From contig JASJFT010000082.1 in the NCBI GenBank assembly GCA_030770425.1, positions 1 to 64,000 on the forward strand: a stretch of DNA of 64,000 bases, read 5' to 3'. Below the pieces are notes generated by a model. It was not told the DNA's origin. It did not search any database and saw only the letters and a list, made by a program, of their open reading frames with translations. Origin of the DNA: Darksidea phi. Lineage: Eukaryota; Ascomycota; Dothideomycetes; Pleosporales; Lentitheciaceae. The position numbers were made by a program, and so were the translations under genes. The first letter of the stretch is position 1; each line of letters starts with the position of its first letter. Positions 35,630 through 47,999 of this stretch are shown one piece after another.

Positions 35630-36573
35630 ATGACCACAGCGACGCGTACAAGCGATAAACCATGGGCTGATGGTCCCTGTTCATTGGTTCCGACGCCGCA
35701 GTATGTGACGAAGAAGGCACACTCTCCTTTGCGACGGACGTAGAGCACCAATTGCTAACGGAAGTGCTAGACCGACATCTTCACTCTCGGTGCAACGCAC
35801 ATGGCGCACATCCACAACGCGATCCTGCGCGGCTACAACTCGATATACATCCAAGCACCACACGTCACGAATGAGGATAAGCCGGAGTTTATCGGATATG
35901 CTCAGGCGTGGTTTCGCTTTGTCAAGAGTCATCACGATGACGAGGAGTCTGAGCTTTTTCCGAAGGTGGAAGAGGTTGTAGGGGCTAAAGGGATATGGGA
36001 TAAGACGCACAAAGAACACGGTACGCATATTTTCCCATCCCTCTGATAGTTGGAGCCTCATGGAGGAGCGTAGAATCCTTCCTCACCGGGCTTACCAAAT
36101 TCAACAACTATCTTGTCCAACTCGCCGAGCCCTTCGACTTTAACGGCCACGAACTCCGCCGTATAATGTCTACTTTCCAAGACCCATTCGTCACCCACTT
36201 CCACAACGAAATCGCTACCATTGCATCCTTCGCCGAGCTGCCCACCGCACCGAAGCCCTCAAGTTCAGAAGCCGTGAATGCGGCTGCTATATTTAGGGCC
36301 TGGGGGAAGAAGACGATAACAAAAGCGGGATATATGGACGTAGTGCCATTCTTCCTGTTGAACTTGGATACAACGTATGAGGATGGCACATGGGTATCTT
36401 GGCCGCCAATGCCTGCACCTGTGAAATGGGGGTTGGTCAATATCGCCGGAGCATACCATTGGGGGCGGTGGAAGTTTGCGAGCTGCGACTCGGCGGGAAA
36501 GCCAAGGGCACTGTATGCGCTGCAATTTCCAGAGAATGTGGAGGATGGAAAGAATCAACACCAGGAGCTGTAG
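35630..36573 (+). CDS. Hemerythrin-like HHE cation-binding protein
   Basis: At least three exons. It starts at 35630 (MTTATRTSDKPWADGP), with an alternative start at 35552. The second exon carries GATHMAHIHNAILRGYNSIY, APHVTNEDKP and FVKSHHDDEESELFPKVEE, and reaches EH at about 36020. The third resumes near 36073 (SFLTGLTKFNNYLVQLAEPF) and includes HFHNEIATIASFAEL. The repeated His and Glu positions are the di-iron ligands of the HHE/hemerythrin fold. The first intron (about 35686-35770) was not placed exactly: the best donor leaves a frame mismatch. The second intron, 36021 to about 36072, joins in frame. Fungal members are cytosolic and poorly characterised; proposed roles are iron, oxygen or NO handling. 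The C-terminal tail contains a conserved WGxVN motif seen in such fungal proteins. Confidence 0.75.
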
Positions 36574-36661
36574 TATCGTAAAGCTTTCGTTTCAATACTG
36601 TAAAACATTATTCCCACCTCGCCAACAGTTCGCCAGGACAAACACTTATTCCCCATTTTTC

Positions 36662-37297
36662 CTACAACTTCCGCAATATCAATACCCTCCCGCCTCCGCC
36701 GTTCCTGCGATAAGCCACACTCTCCTTCCCTAGCACCTCAACCTTCCCCTCTTTGCTCAACTTTTCTACCACCCCCTCAAAGCCCTTTTCATCCCAAAAT
36801 GTATCCAACACGGTAGCGGCTATCACCCCACCCACCTTCACAACCCTTACAAACTCATCCAAGGGCTCAGGTCCCAAATGCCCATGCGTAAACGTCCCAC
36901 AGCAAACAAGCGCATCATACACCCCATCCTCCTTATCCAACTTCTTCGTCAAGTCCGCAATGCTGAGGTCGCGATAAATACCAGTCTTCCTAGCGACATC
37001 GAGCATGCCTGGACTGATGTCTAGTCCGTCGATGGTTTGGTAAGAAAAGAGCTTGTTCAAGGCGATTCCTACAGCACCACTGCCGCAGCCAGCGTCGAGG
37101 ATCTTAGCTTCTGAAGGAGGGACGTTGGGGAGGTGCTTGGCTACCGCTTCTGCCACTAGACGCGGTCCAGTGAAGTGGTGGGTTTCCATGTCGGAATCAT
37201 AGCTTGCGGCCCATTGGTCGTAGAGAGCGCGGGATTCTTCAGTCGTTTTGGCGGCGAAGACGCGGGAGAGGAATGAGTCGTCTGTGTTAGAGGCCAT
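36662..37297 (-). CDS. Class I SAM-dependent methyltransferase
   Basis: A single-exon 211-residue protein. Motif I is ILDAGCGSGAVGIAL (about residues 66-80), followed by an acidic loop at GLDISPGMLDVA. YDALVCCGTFTHGHLG marks motif IV, and LDEFVRVVKVGGVIA is the post-motif strand. The fold and order fit small fungal and animal methyltransferases of the Williams-Beuren/METTL27-like type. The methyl acceptor cannot be read from the sequence. Its 3' end converges with the HHE gene, leaving about 88 bases between stops. It appears intact and is the last intact gene before the retrotransposon block. Confidence 0.85.
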   Translation of the reverse strand: MASNTDDSFLSRVFAAKTTEESRALYDQWAASYDSDMETHHFTGPRLVAEAVAKHLPNVPPSEAKILDAGCGSGAVGIALNKLFSYQTIDGLDISPGMLDVARKTGIYRDLSIADLTKKLDKEDGVYDALVCCGTFTHGHLGPEPLDEFVRVVKVGGVIAATVLDTFWDEKGFEGVVEKLSKEGKVEVLGKESVAYRRNGGGGRVLILRKL

Positions 37298-37641
37298 GGT
37301 TGTGTGATATGGAGTTGGTAGTTCCGGATGGATTGGATGAAGAAGCGCGAGATGGGTCTCAGTAGTGTTCTATTTCGGTGTAAGGTCTTCTTTTAGCAAT
37401 TCATTCTGACCTCCTCACAGTGTTGCTATATGGATCCGTTAAGGTCGGGAGTGACGTCATTTTTACTGAAGAACCCCGCCCGAACATTGCATTGCGGCAA
37501 ACAGGAAAGACATCTATTCCCAGCAATATATTAAGATACAGTATCATGAATCACGAGAATGCCCTAGACATTACGCAGGATTACCATGCTAGTGCAAAAA
37601 TATCCTAAAATCAGGATACACATAGTTGTAGCATAGTACTT
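37298..37641. other. Intergenic DNA up to the copia insertion
   Basis: About 345 bases upstream of the methyltransferase. No gene was seen. It is interrupted by the copia element at CCCAT (37642-37646). Confidence 0.5.
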
Positions 37642-37646
37642 CCCAT

Positions 37647-37759
37647 TGTTGGTGGAAGTGGCGTTGCGGCCACTGTTTGGGGTCCGTGCTAGCGCTAGTC
37701 TCTATATAGGCAGGTTTTCTACCTAAACCAATCCACATCTCTTACTCCAACTTTCATCA
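37647..37759 (+). repeat. Copia 5' LTR
   Basis: 113 bases, TGTTGGTGG to TTTCATCA. I find one difference from the 3' LTR (CTACC versus CTGCC), a G-to-A type transition. Unlike the interior it keeps a normal base composition. Confidence 0.95.
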
Positions 37760-37781
37760 GGTTATGAGCCCGGCCAGCACC
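37760..37781 (+). other. Copia primer-binding site
   Basis: GGTTATGAGCCCGGCCAGCA follows the LTR directly. It resembles the complement of the anticodon arm of initiator tRNA-Met (loop containing CAT), as in Drosophila copia and Ty5, which prime from a half tRNA. This is by resemblance only. Confidence 0.6.
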
Positions 37782-39404
37782 ACTATATAGCTGCTACGTA
37801 TGGATAACTATTACTCTCCTTTCTTTCTTAGACCCTAGCTACCATCGCTGGTACTTCTGCTACTATCGGAAACTAGCTACTACTATATAAGGTTGTATCC
37901 CTGATTGAGCTGAGATACCTACCCTACCACCGCCGCCCCACCCTTACTTGGCGGCGATAGGGGTACCCCTTAGATACGTCCTATCTACCTTATTATCTAA
38001 GCTATACCTAATACTATCTAAGTACTATCCTCCTACGATAGTATATCTTTATTCTCGTTTAAACTAGACCTAGTATTACTACTAAAGCTCGACTTACGTG
38101 GAGCTAACTACTTAAAATAGTAATTAGCGTAGACTATTACCTTTCGCTACGCTAGACTATAGCTAATAGTCTCGAAGAAGAAGACCCGACCTAAATAATC
38201 TAATATAAATACTATAGCTATCGAAGAATAGGAACGTAACGATAATAAAGCTATAGTTATACTCCTCTTATTAGTCTATAATAATCTAACGATATCGGTA
38301 GCTATATATAAAATATTAGTATAGGTATAGAAGTATTTAGTAGACTACTTCGATCGAGATATAGGTAATACTACTATACTACTATTTAGAAACCTAACGA
38401 ATCTATACTATAATAATAGCGACGACCTCTAGCTTTACCTAGATAAGTTTTATAACCGCTAGATATATATAGCTAGACGGACGATATTCTCTATATAGAT
38501 AGTCGCTACCTCTATATAGCTAGTATTCGAATTAGATAAAGTTAAGGGGTTATTCTTCCTCGCTATTCTACCTAATACTATAGATAACGTTATTAATAAC
38601 CTATCTACGCGTAGTTTAACTATATTTATCTAGATCGAGCCTAAAATCCTAGATATCGCCGAGAAATACTTCCTTAGCTTCTAGAAGCTATCGAAAGTAT
38701 ATATAACAAGGTAGTTAGCTATTTATAAGAAATAAGGCGGATAGTAAGAATTAGATATATTAGAGTATACCTAGTATTATAAATATAATCTTATCTTTAT
38801 TAGTTATATCTATATAAACTATAATATATTAAAGAGATACTAGATAGAATATATAAAGAAGGGTCCGCCTAAAAAGAATAGTTATAGTAGAAAGAGATAG
38901 AAGGTAAATACTACTAAGGTAGTAGATATTAATAATACCTTAGATAATAGTATAGAGGTAATAGTATTTACTATATATATCGATCTAACCTCGTTACCCC
39001 TATCTATATATAATTAAAATAGGAAATAATAGTAAGAAGATATAAGTATACTCTTAGTTAGATAGCCTACGATATACGACGATTCTACCTAGTTATTCGA
39101 TATTAGTACCTCGTAGTATATATCTAGTATACTAAATAATTTTATATCCCTAGCTAAAAGGTAGGGAACTATTACTATTACTAGTAGTATTAAGCTTTTA
39201 GTTTAAGGTATTAGTATTATATAGCTTCGATATAAACTACCTAATAAATTAATATATATTTCCGAACTAACTAATATACTTTATAATAGTAAGCTTTTTA
39301 ATATCTATCTATTCTCGTAGAGCTATATCTAACGTCGTAGCTTTTATTTATATATCTTCGATAATAATCTCTATCTATCGCGAGACAGTAAATACGTTCT
39401 ATAG
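37782..39404 (+). pseudogene. Copia gag, protease and integrase start (left arm)
   Basis: A heavily mutated plus-strand frame. Around 39094-39135 it reads LFDISTS and then ISSIL. This corresponds to the copia protease DTGxS motif followed by the usual His-containing stretch; the motif Gly is now Ser (DIS). TAA/TAG codons replace expected Gln and Trp throughout. The frame continues, without a shift, into the reverse complement of 47559 downward, not into the DNA that follows the gypsy copy. Confidence 0.6.
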
Positions 39405-39409
39405 ACTAA

Positions 39410-39844
39410 TGTTACAACCCCATGCGAATTACAGGATGCGGGGCATCCCGAGAAGGTTAGAAGCCAAGACAAGGGCTTAGTCAGTAATCCAACATCACGT
39501 GACAATGATCTAGTTGATCTGTATCTTAGCGAATAGAGCAAACAGAGCATGACCAACAATGATCTAGTTGATCTGTATCTTAGCGAACAGAGCAAGTAGA
39601 GCAAGGCAAAGCGGGACAGATATAAGAAGATAGAGGATCTCTTAGGTTTTCTATCTTGATTCTTTGTAGTTAATCTTCAGTTCTTTACCTGATACTTACG
39701 AACAAGATTGGATCTTTTCCTAAGTAGTTATTCTAGCAATAGAATTCGTTGACTTGATCTTAACCTATTAGAAACCAACGGTACGATAAACGTTCTATCG
39801 GCCCTAACCCGGATCCCGTATAAAGGTACGTACAACGTATAACA
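39410..39844 (+). repeat. Gypsy copy A 5' LTR
   Basis: 435 bases from TGTTACAACC to GTATAACA. It contains an internal tandem duplication of about 54 bases (units start near 39503 and 39557, sharing GATCTAGTTGATCTG). It is less mutated than the inner LTRs at 46331 and 47565. Confidence 0.95.
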
Positions 39845-39876
39845 TATTAACTACCCTAAACTAAGGTTACGTCGAT

Positions 39877-41100
39877 ATGGCAACTCCATCTAGCTTACAC
39901 AACACCTCTAGGGAAAGCGCAACTAGGGCTCCAGCAACGAACCCAGCGGCCCTAATCCAGTAACAAGCAGCTTAGATAGTTGAGTTACAGCAGGCCATAA
40001 TATCGCTACAAGGATCGCTATAACAGGTACGGGCGGGACTTAGGATAAAGTCAAAGATCCCGATACCAGAAAAATACGATGGCGGAAAGGAAGGCTTGAG
40101 GCCGTTCCTTACACAATTGGACCTGTACTACCGGTTCAACTCCACCACGTTTACCAGCGACTAGGATAAGATCCTTACCGCGGGCATGTATATAACAGGT
40201 AAAGCAGCTGTATAGATATAGCCCCTAATCGACGATTATATAGCCAACGAAGACTCCTTATCGAAGCGACGCGACGAAACGAAGGTAGTATTTAAAGATT
40301 AGGATTCGTTCAAGGAACAAATACGTATGGTCTTCGGAGATATTAATAAGGTCTAGCAGGCCGAACGCCAGATCTAAAGGCTGAGGTAGACTAAGTCAGC
40401 AAGCACGTATACTACCGAATTCAAATAGCTATAGTATAAGATCGACTAGGACGATGTACCTCTTATAGTCGTATACTACAACGGACTCAAGGAGCCAATT
40501 AAGGACGAGTTAGCCCGACTTAAAAAATCAGACGACCTAGCGGAACTAATTGAGACGACGATCCGCATCGACAATCGACTATACGAACGAGTACTCGAGA
40601 AACGAGATGCTATAGGACTAGTAAGAGTCTACAGAAAAGAGTAAGTAGCTCGAAAGCGCGGATTCTATAAGGGTTATAACGAAATGGACGTTAGTATAGT
40701 CTAGGAAAAGAAATACCTAAGGAATAAGAAACGCGAACAAGGTAGGAAGCTATAGAAAGTCCTAGTAGACGAGATAAGACGACGTTAAGACGAAAAGGTA
40801 TGTCTACGCTACGGTATATAGGGACACTTCGCTAGAGAATACGGCGAGGAAAAGAAAAGTATAGGGAGTCAGAATGGCGCCAAGCGTATAAATATAATTA
40901 GGTATAGTAAAGAAAAAGAAACCAAGCCTAACTCGATACCCGAGACATGGTACGACGCCAGCGGGTAGGACGAGGTCGAAGAAATCACTCGACAACAAGA
41001 TAACCTAGAGCTCGAGATAGGAGAACTAAAACTCGACGGGCTAGATAAGGTCAGTATAGAAGACGTTTTCAGACGGTTAGTATATAATGAGTATTAGAAA
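39877..41100 (+). pseudogene. Gypsy copy A gag remnant
   Basis: Starts ATG GCA ACT CCA (MATPSSLHNTSRES). It carries a recognisable capsid region (KYDGGKEGLRPFLTQLDLYY) with TAG in place of Gln or Trp codons. At about 40800-40850 the frame reads CLRYGI, stop, GHFAREY, a CCHC zinc knuckle in which two Cys codons now read Tyr (TGC to TAC). Confidence 0.8.
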
Positions 41101-42099
41101 TATAGGACTAGCTAGTATATCGCTAAATATTATACCGACGCAAAAAAGCCAATATACGTTACGGGAGATCGAGGCTAGTAGGCGATAGGCTAGGCCCTAA
41201 GACTCTAAGGACTAGAAGGTTATAAGGTAACCTAGGACTATAATAATATAGGCCACGACGCGCTACTATAGACAAACTATACGGGAAATTACGAGTACTA
41301 CGCCCGATAGAAGGAAGAAACTATAATACTTCTAGGAAGTAGCTTATACATGTACCTTCGAAATGTAGAATACCTAATAGTAGGATACTATATCTACGAC
41401 TACAATAACTAGGCCCAGGCTTATAAGGAGTAAGGATAGCTAGGATAGGTTAATTGCTACGATAACGAATACGATAAGTATTTCCCGATGAAACACGCTA
41501 TAGGACGATAGCCACGCGGACTAACCTAGGTAGATACTAAAGGATATAAACGAGATATCAACTATAGGATTATATACTAAGAACCTAATTACGAGGCCGT
41601 ATATTAGACGTACTACGATCGATTATATATCCTATACCTAGCGCAACAAGAGCTTACGGCTAGAAGGGAAGAAGATATCTTCTATTAAAACCTTAAAAAG
41701 AAGGAATACCTTATCGAACGATACGAATTACACGGATATCCAATGTGGAACTAAGACAGTTTAAAGAACCTAGAGATTAGTAGATAGCTAAGGGCCCTAG
41801 GTATATGGCAGGGATATTATAACGCCTAGAACGACAAAAATAAGGTAGAACCTATTAATTAGGATATACCATTACCGAAAGGGGAACCATCGGAAGAACC
41901 GAATTAGGAAATACCCCGTAGGATCGGAAGAGTACTGGATCTAAAAATAGAATAGGCAGACGAGTCGCCTACTCGACAAAACGAGACCAGAGAACTAGAA
42001 AAGGACCCCGAAGATTGGGACCTCTACGATGACAAGCTAAAAAACTAGGTTGTTATTAGCTACGTAAGAGTCGCGCTGATAAAAGTACCTAAAAGACGA

Positions 42100-45000
42100 C
42101 TCTCCGAATCGTACAAAGAAATATCTAACAACCGGCTAGGTTAGAGGTAGATACACGAATTTACGGACGGAAAGTCCGAGCTATTATAGATAGTAGAGTA
42201 GAGTTTACACTCCTATTATCAAAATTAGTAGAGGAATAAGGGATTCCTTACCAAGTCAAAGAAAAACCTATACGAGTAGACCTCGGAGATAGATTACCTA
42301 TAGAATATAGAGGAGGTATAATTCGCCTCGAAACGAAAAAAGTAACCTTAGAGGTAGGAAACGTCAGAGACCATCGTAGATTTAATATTATAGAAATTGG
42401 AGATACCGACATGATTATTAGTTACAATTGGCTAGTAATATACAATCTACGGATAGATTAGAAGCTACGCAAAGTACTAGGCTACGAGCGGGTAGCTCGA
42501 GTCGTAGGAATTAGGAGACCGGGTAGGTCCAGCTACGAGATCTAGTATATACCCCGGAAAGGGAGGATAGGCTTAATTTTACCTTATAAGATCGCGAGAA
42601 TCTATAAGAAGAACCCGTAGAGAGTCGGCGTTATTATAGTACGAAGGGTCGCGACCGCGTAGGAAGGACTACGGCCAACAATACCTCGAGACTACGAGGA
42701 GTTCCGAGAGCTATTCGAAGAACATCCGGAAACCGATTTACTAGAGTACCAGGAATGGGATTATAAGATATACCTAGAATAGGGCGCGAAGCTCGAGCCT
42801 AGACCTATATACTCGTTAACAGTAGATTAATAGGAAGAATTAAAAGAGTACTTAACGAAGAACCTAGAGAGAGGATATATTAGAGAAAGTTAAAGCTCTA
42901 TAGCATTACCAGTTCTATTTATCCTAAAGAAGAACGGAAAGTTACGACTTTGTATAGACTACAGACGTTTAAATAACGTTATAAAGAAAAACCGATACCC
43001 GCTACTACTAATTGGAGAACTTATAGACCGGCTCTAAGGAGTTAAGTAGATTACGAAATTCGACATCCGGGAAGGATTCTATAGGATTCGAATAGTAAAA
43101 GGGTACGAAAAGTATACGGTATTCAAGACCCGATACGGACTCTACGAGTATAGAGTTATACCATTTAGACTAACGAATATACTAGTAACGTTTTAGTCAG
43201 TTATTAATAGAACGTTAAACGAATACTTAGACGTATTCTATACGGTATATCTAGACGATATTCTTATATATAGTAAAGGGACGCTAGAAGAATATAAAGA
43301 GTATATAAAGAAAGTACTACGAAAGCTATAGTAAAATAGGTTACTACTTTACCCAGACAAATACGAATTCCACAGGATAGAAACCGAATATCTAGGTTTT
43401 ATCATTTCGCGAGAAGGAGTATCTATAGACCCTAAGAAAGTATAGACTATAAGGGAATGGCCAACCCTAACATCGGTCAAGGACGTGTAATCCTTTTTAG
43501 GATTCGCCAACTTCTATCGGAAGTTTATTAGGGATTACTTAAAGACTATATCTCTACTTACGGAGGTAACTAAGAAGGAAAAGGGATTTTAGTAGAACTA
43601 GGAATAATAGGAAGCTTTCGATAAGCTTAAGAACCTATTTATATCGGTACCTATATTATAGATATACGACCCGATAAGACCTCTTAGAGTAGAGACGGAT
43701 ATATTAGATTACGTACTAGGGGCGATACTTACCTAGTAAGGGGAAGACGGAAAATAGAGACTAGTATTCTACCACTCACGCAAGTTTAGTAAGGAAGAAG
43801 TAAACTACGACGTTTACGATAAGGAACTTGGCGCTGTCGTATTAGTATTTAAATAATAGAGACTATAGCTTACAGGAGCCAAGTATAAGATTAAGGTTAT
43901 TACGGACTACTAGAACCTTATAAGTTTTACGACTACAAAGAAACTTAATCGACGATAATTCCGATAGTCGGAATTACTAGTAGATTACGACTTTAAGATA
44001 AGTTACCGGCCGGGAATACTAAACGGAGCGGCGGACGCTCTTAGTAGAAGATCGGACCTTTAAGGTACCGATAAACCCGTCGTATACGAACTAGTTCTAC
44101 GAAAGGAACCTAACGGAACCCTCGTCTATAACCATACGAGGCTAGCCAAAATTACGGTAATAGTAGATATCAAGAAAAAATGGAGAAATAAGGCCCGAGA
44201 AACTATCAGGAACGCTGACGGAATACCAGAGGGAGATAATATATACTTCGATAAGAAAGAATACTCCGCTCTAATAAACGACTCGGAGATAAGGCCTTAC
44301 ATTCCACCGAGTCTCAGGGGAGACTTAATACGGGAAATCTACGAGAGTAAAATGCTAGGATACCTAGGAATCGATGAAACGGTTAGATATATAGATAGAG
44401 AATACCTACTTACTAATATAAGAGAGGAAGTTTAGAAAGCGATAGGCGACTATTTAGAATATTCTAAGAACAAACCTAAGAGATATAAGCCCTATAGATT
44501 ACTCCAACCGCTAGTACTACCTATACGACCATAGACTTACGTTACGATAGACTTTATAGTAAAGTTACTACTATTATTAGAACTAGGATTAGGAAGATTA
44601 TACGATACGATTATAGTAATCGTAGACTAATTAACTAAGGTAGTACACTTTATCCCGACGAACGAAGTAATTACGGTAGAAAATATAGCTTATAAGGTTA
44701 AAAGAACGCTTATCGCCAATTACAGATTGCCGGAACAGATCCTTACGGATAGGGACAAACTATTTACTTTAAGGTTTTAGAGTATACTACTCGTAAAACT
44801 AGGAATTAAAAGAAAGCTATCGACTAGCTTCTATCCGCAGACAGACGGTTAGACGGAACGAACGAACTAAACTCTAGAGGAGTATCTAAGGTTCTATATT
44901 AACAAGTTACAGGACAACTAGGTTAAATTACTACTAATAGCACAATTGGTATATAATAGTAAGAGATCTACGACGACTAGATACTTACTATACTACGTAA

Positions 45001-45600
45001 ATTACGGATATAAGCCAACGACTTATAGAGATCCGAAGGATATCAAGAGTATATCCACTAGGGTAGAAGAAAAAGCCTATTTGATATAAGAACTATATAA
45101 AGAACTCAGCGCGCGGATAGCACGTAGAAACCTTACAACAGCCAAAATAGTAAACAAAAGAAGGCTCGAGGGACCGACCCTTAAGAGGGGGGACAAAGTT
45201 TTCCTTTCACGACGAAACCTGAAAACTAAACGACCATGCGATAAACTAGACAATTTACGAATCGGACCATTCGAAATTAAAGAAAAGACAGGACCAGTTA
45301 ACTACAGGCTAAAGCTAGCTAAAGGTATAAAAATACACCCGGTATTCCACGTATCGTTACTAGAACCAGTACCGGAAGACGCCGAAGTAGCTACCAACGT
45401 CGAACTCGAAGACGAGGAGTACGAGGTCGAGGAAATTCAAGGACTATAGAAGTTCGGACGTTAGTAGAAATATTTGGTTAAATAGGTAGGATAGCCTACC
45501 AGCCAAAATATATAGGAACCAGTTAAGAACCTACAGGGCTGCTAGGACCTAGTTAAGTAGTATCACCAGAAGCACCTAGAGGTAGAGGCTCCCAACCATC
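42100..45600 (+). pseudogene. Gypsy copy A pol remnant with chromodomain
   Basis: RT motifs survive: [12 protein letters not shown] at about 42940, and [10 protein letters not shown] at about 43247-43276. RNase H is recognisable (FYHSRKFSKEEVNYDVYDKE). The integrase shows TIDFIVKLL, ILTDRDKLF and SFYPQTDG. After integrase, HPVFHVSLLEPVPED leads into a chromodomain reading YEVEEI, then KYLVK and EPVKNLQGC. This places the element among chromoviruses. Many in-frame TAG/TAA codons, mostly derivable from CAG, CAA or TGG, show it is dead. Confidence 0.88.
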
Positions 45601-46330
45601 TAGAAAAGCGGAGAAATCAGTAGACTCGTATAGTAAGGCTTACTATAGTAACACGGGCAAGCTAGAAGAAGTAGACTGAGCGGCTTCCGCCTGTTCCGAC
45701 TTTTCCAACTTAGAGATCGAAGCTAGCTTACGATCAAGAAGCTTACGTTGACGGGTATTGTACTAAGCTAGTTACGCGCGGATACGCCGTTTACGGGCTT
45801 AAGCGGCCAACTCTTCATCCTTAGCGGACTCTAGTTCGGATAGGAGTCGAGAACGCTCTTCCTCAGCGCGAGTAAGAGACTTGTCAGTCACCGCTAGACT
45901 ATAAGAAATATTCCGAGAGAGACATCTACTATAACGAGCCGAGGACGGTAACGTCTTATATTCGCGGCCAGCGAATTAACAGTTTAGATACGATCGAGCC
46001 GGCGGTATTACACGACTAGAGCGAAGGACGTAGCGGGCGAGACGAAGACGACGAGCTGTAGAAGTCTCAGGACCTTTAGGTATTATTAGGACCTAGGAAG
46101 AAAATAAAGAATAGGGCTTAGATACCCGTAGAGGGGGACGTTACCTACTCTTATACCCAGGCAAGGGGCGGAATAACTAGGGCACTGGGCTAAGAAAAGA
46201 ATTACTGGTACGTACACACGGGTTGCGGCGCAGTATAGAAAGAATTACCGGAATAATTAGGCTACTACCAAATAGGGTTACGAGAAAGGGAACGCGACTT
46301 CGAGGACGAAGCTTCGGAGGGGGGAGCGAG
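45524..46330 (-). pseudogene. Antisense reading frame in gypsy copy A
   Basis: The counterpart of the frame at 48000-48806, on the strand opposite gag-pol. It is more damaged: Cys codons of the motif read Tyr, and further TAA/TAG codons are present. Segments such as SLTRAEEERSRLLSELESA and RKLLDRKLASISKLEKSEQ are readable. Confidence 0.6.
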
Positions 46331-46765
46331 TATTATAACCCTACGCGAATTACAGGATACAGGGCATCCCGAGAAGGTTAGAAGCTAAGACAAGAGCTTA
46401 GTTAGTAATCCAATATTACGTAACAATAATCTAGTTAATCTATATCTTAGCGAACAGAGTAAATAGAGTATGACCAACAATAATCTAGTTAATCTGTATC
46501 TTAGCGAATAGAGCAAGCAGAGCAAGGCAAAGCGGGACAGATATAAGAAGATAGAGGATCTCTTAGGTTTTCTGTCTTGATTCTTTATAGTTAATCTTTA
46601 GTTCTTCACCTAACACTTACGAACAAGATTAGATCTTTTCCTAAGTAGTTATTCTAGCAATAGAATTCGTTGACTTGATCTTAACCTATTAGAAACCAAC
46701 GGTACGACAAACGTTCTATCGGCCCTAACCCGGATCCCGTATAAAGGTACGTACAACGTATAACA
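46331..46765 (+). repeat. Gypsy copy A 3' LTR
   Basis: 435 bases, starting TATTATAACC where the outer LTR has TGTTACAACC. The differences are transitions of the C-to-T and G-to-A type. It ends GTATAACA. Confidence 0.95.
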
Positions 46766-47564
46766 TTCGATTATAATACTTAGTTACTCTATTAAGCTTA
46801 TAGTAATATAGTAGTACTAGGTTATAGATAATTCCCTTAGATTATAGGAATTTTTAAACTTAGATAGTAGTATATTTACTACTATTATTAGATTTAAAAT
46901 ACTTAATAATAAACTCGATATCTAGAGTAGTTAGTTTAGTACCTTTATCGCGAAATTAGATATTTATAAAAGTAATAAATTTCTTAATTATATCTAGTAC
47001 CTAGGCCTTATATTTTAAGAATTTAATCTAGGTATAGTAGATACTATTATTAATAAATATTATATAGTACCTTATACCGCCTAAGCTCTTAAGTAGAAAC
47101 TTACTAAAGAGGTTTAAGTATATAACCTCAAGTAGTTTAGTAATTTATTTCTTAGATAGCGTAGTAGGTATATAATAAACTAATTTAAATAGCTTATAAG
47201 ACTTATAGTAAAAGTTAAGTAGCTTTAATAGGACTAGATAGCTATTAGTATATAGGCGACCTAGATTATCGATTATATAATAGATAATAGAATAGTAGAA
47301 TTTATTATATAAGGTAAAGTAGAATATTACCTCTATCTTAGACTTCTCTACTATAATACTAGGTAGAGTAGCTTTATTAGTTATATCGCCTAAGTTAGAC
47401 GGGTAAGTTATCTACCCTATTCTATCCTTAAATATTATCTTAGAATCGTACCCCTATTATATTATCCCTAGATTTATATATACCTAATATACTATAGTTT
47501 TTCCCTATATTAGTAATAAGGTACTATTAGTCTATATAGAAATCGTACTATTATAGTATTTAGT
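46766..47564 (-). pseudogene. Inverted copia integrase segment
   Basis: This 799-base segment reads as copia integrase on the minus strand, while both copia arms read on the plus strand. Readable parts in order (minus strand) are LNLFSKFLLKSLGG, IRYYIIFINNSIYYT, IKFLKYKA, IKKFITFINI, FRDKGTKL, SKGIIYN and RVTKYYNR. Its minus-strand start (ACTAA at 47564-47560) fits onto the left arm end at 39409. Its minus-strand end (TCGAA at 46770-46766) fits onto the right arm at 54921, with the frame kept (YNRTI, stop, IAY). The segment has been inverted in place. Confidence 0.88.
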
Positions 47565-47999
47565 TATTATACGTTGTACGTACCTTTATACGGGATCTAG
47601 GTTAGGGCCGATAGAACGTTTATCGCACCGTTGGTTTCTAATAGGTTAAGATTAAGTCAACGAATTCTATTACTAGAATAACTACTTAGGAAAAGATCCA
47701 ATCTTGTTCGTAAGTATTAGGTAAAGAACTGAAGATTAACTATAAAGAATTAAGATAGAAAACCTAAGAGATCCTCCATCTTCTTATATCTATCCCGCTT
47801 TGCCTTGCTCTACTTGCTCTGTTCGCTAAGACACAGATCAACCAGATTATTATTGGTCATACTCTATTTACTCTGTTTACTAAGACACAGATCAACCAGA
47901 TTATTATTACGTAATATTAGATTACTGACTAAGCCCTTATCTTAGCTTCTAACCTTCTCGGGATGCCCCGTATCCTATAATTCGCGTAGGGTTATAACA
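47565..47999 (-). repeat. Gypsy copy B 3' LTR
   Basis: 435 bases, the reverse complement of the copy A LTR apart from transitions. Confidence 0.95.

Larger units (their letters stand above)
39410..46765 (+). mobile_element. Ty3/gypsy chromovirus, copy A (plus strand)
   Basis: 7,356 bases, with 435-base LTRs at 39410-39844 and 46331-46765, inserted in the copia element. Internal order: gag with a zinc knuckle (about 40800-40840), protease region, RT (about 42900-43320), RNase H (about 43660-44060), integrase (about 44300-45100), chromodomain (about 45410-45590). Every region has RIP-type stops. The 5-base flanks differ: ACTAA at 39405-39409 but TTCGA at 46766-46770. This is explained by recombination with copy B. 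The purine-rich tract before the 3' LTR is CGGAGGGGGGAGCGAG (46315-46330). Confidence 0.92.

Noticed and set aside
39371..39604. Minus-strand ORF of 77 codons, and a similar plus-strand ORF at 54735-54959
   Set aside because: Both lie across the LTR tandem duplication; the peptide repeats reflect the repeated DNA, not a gene.
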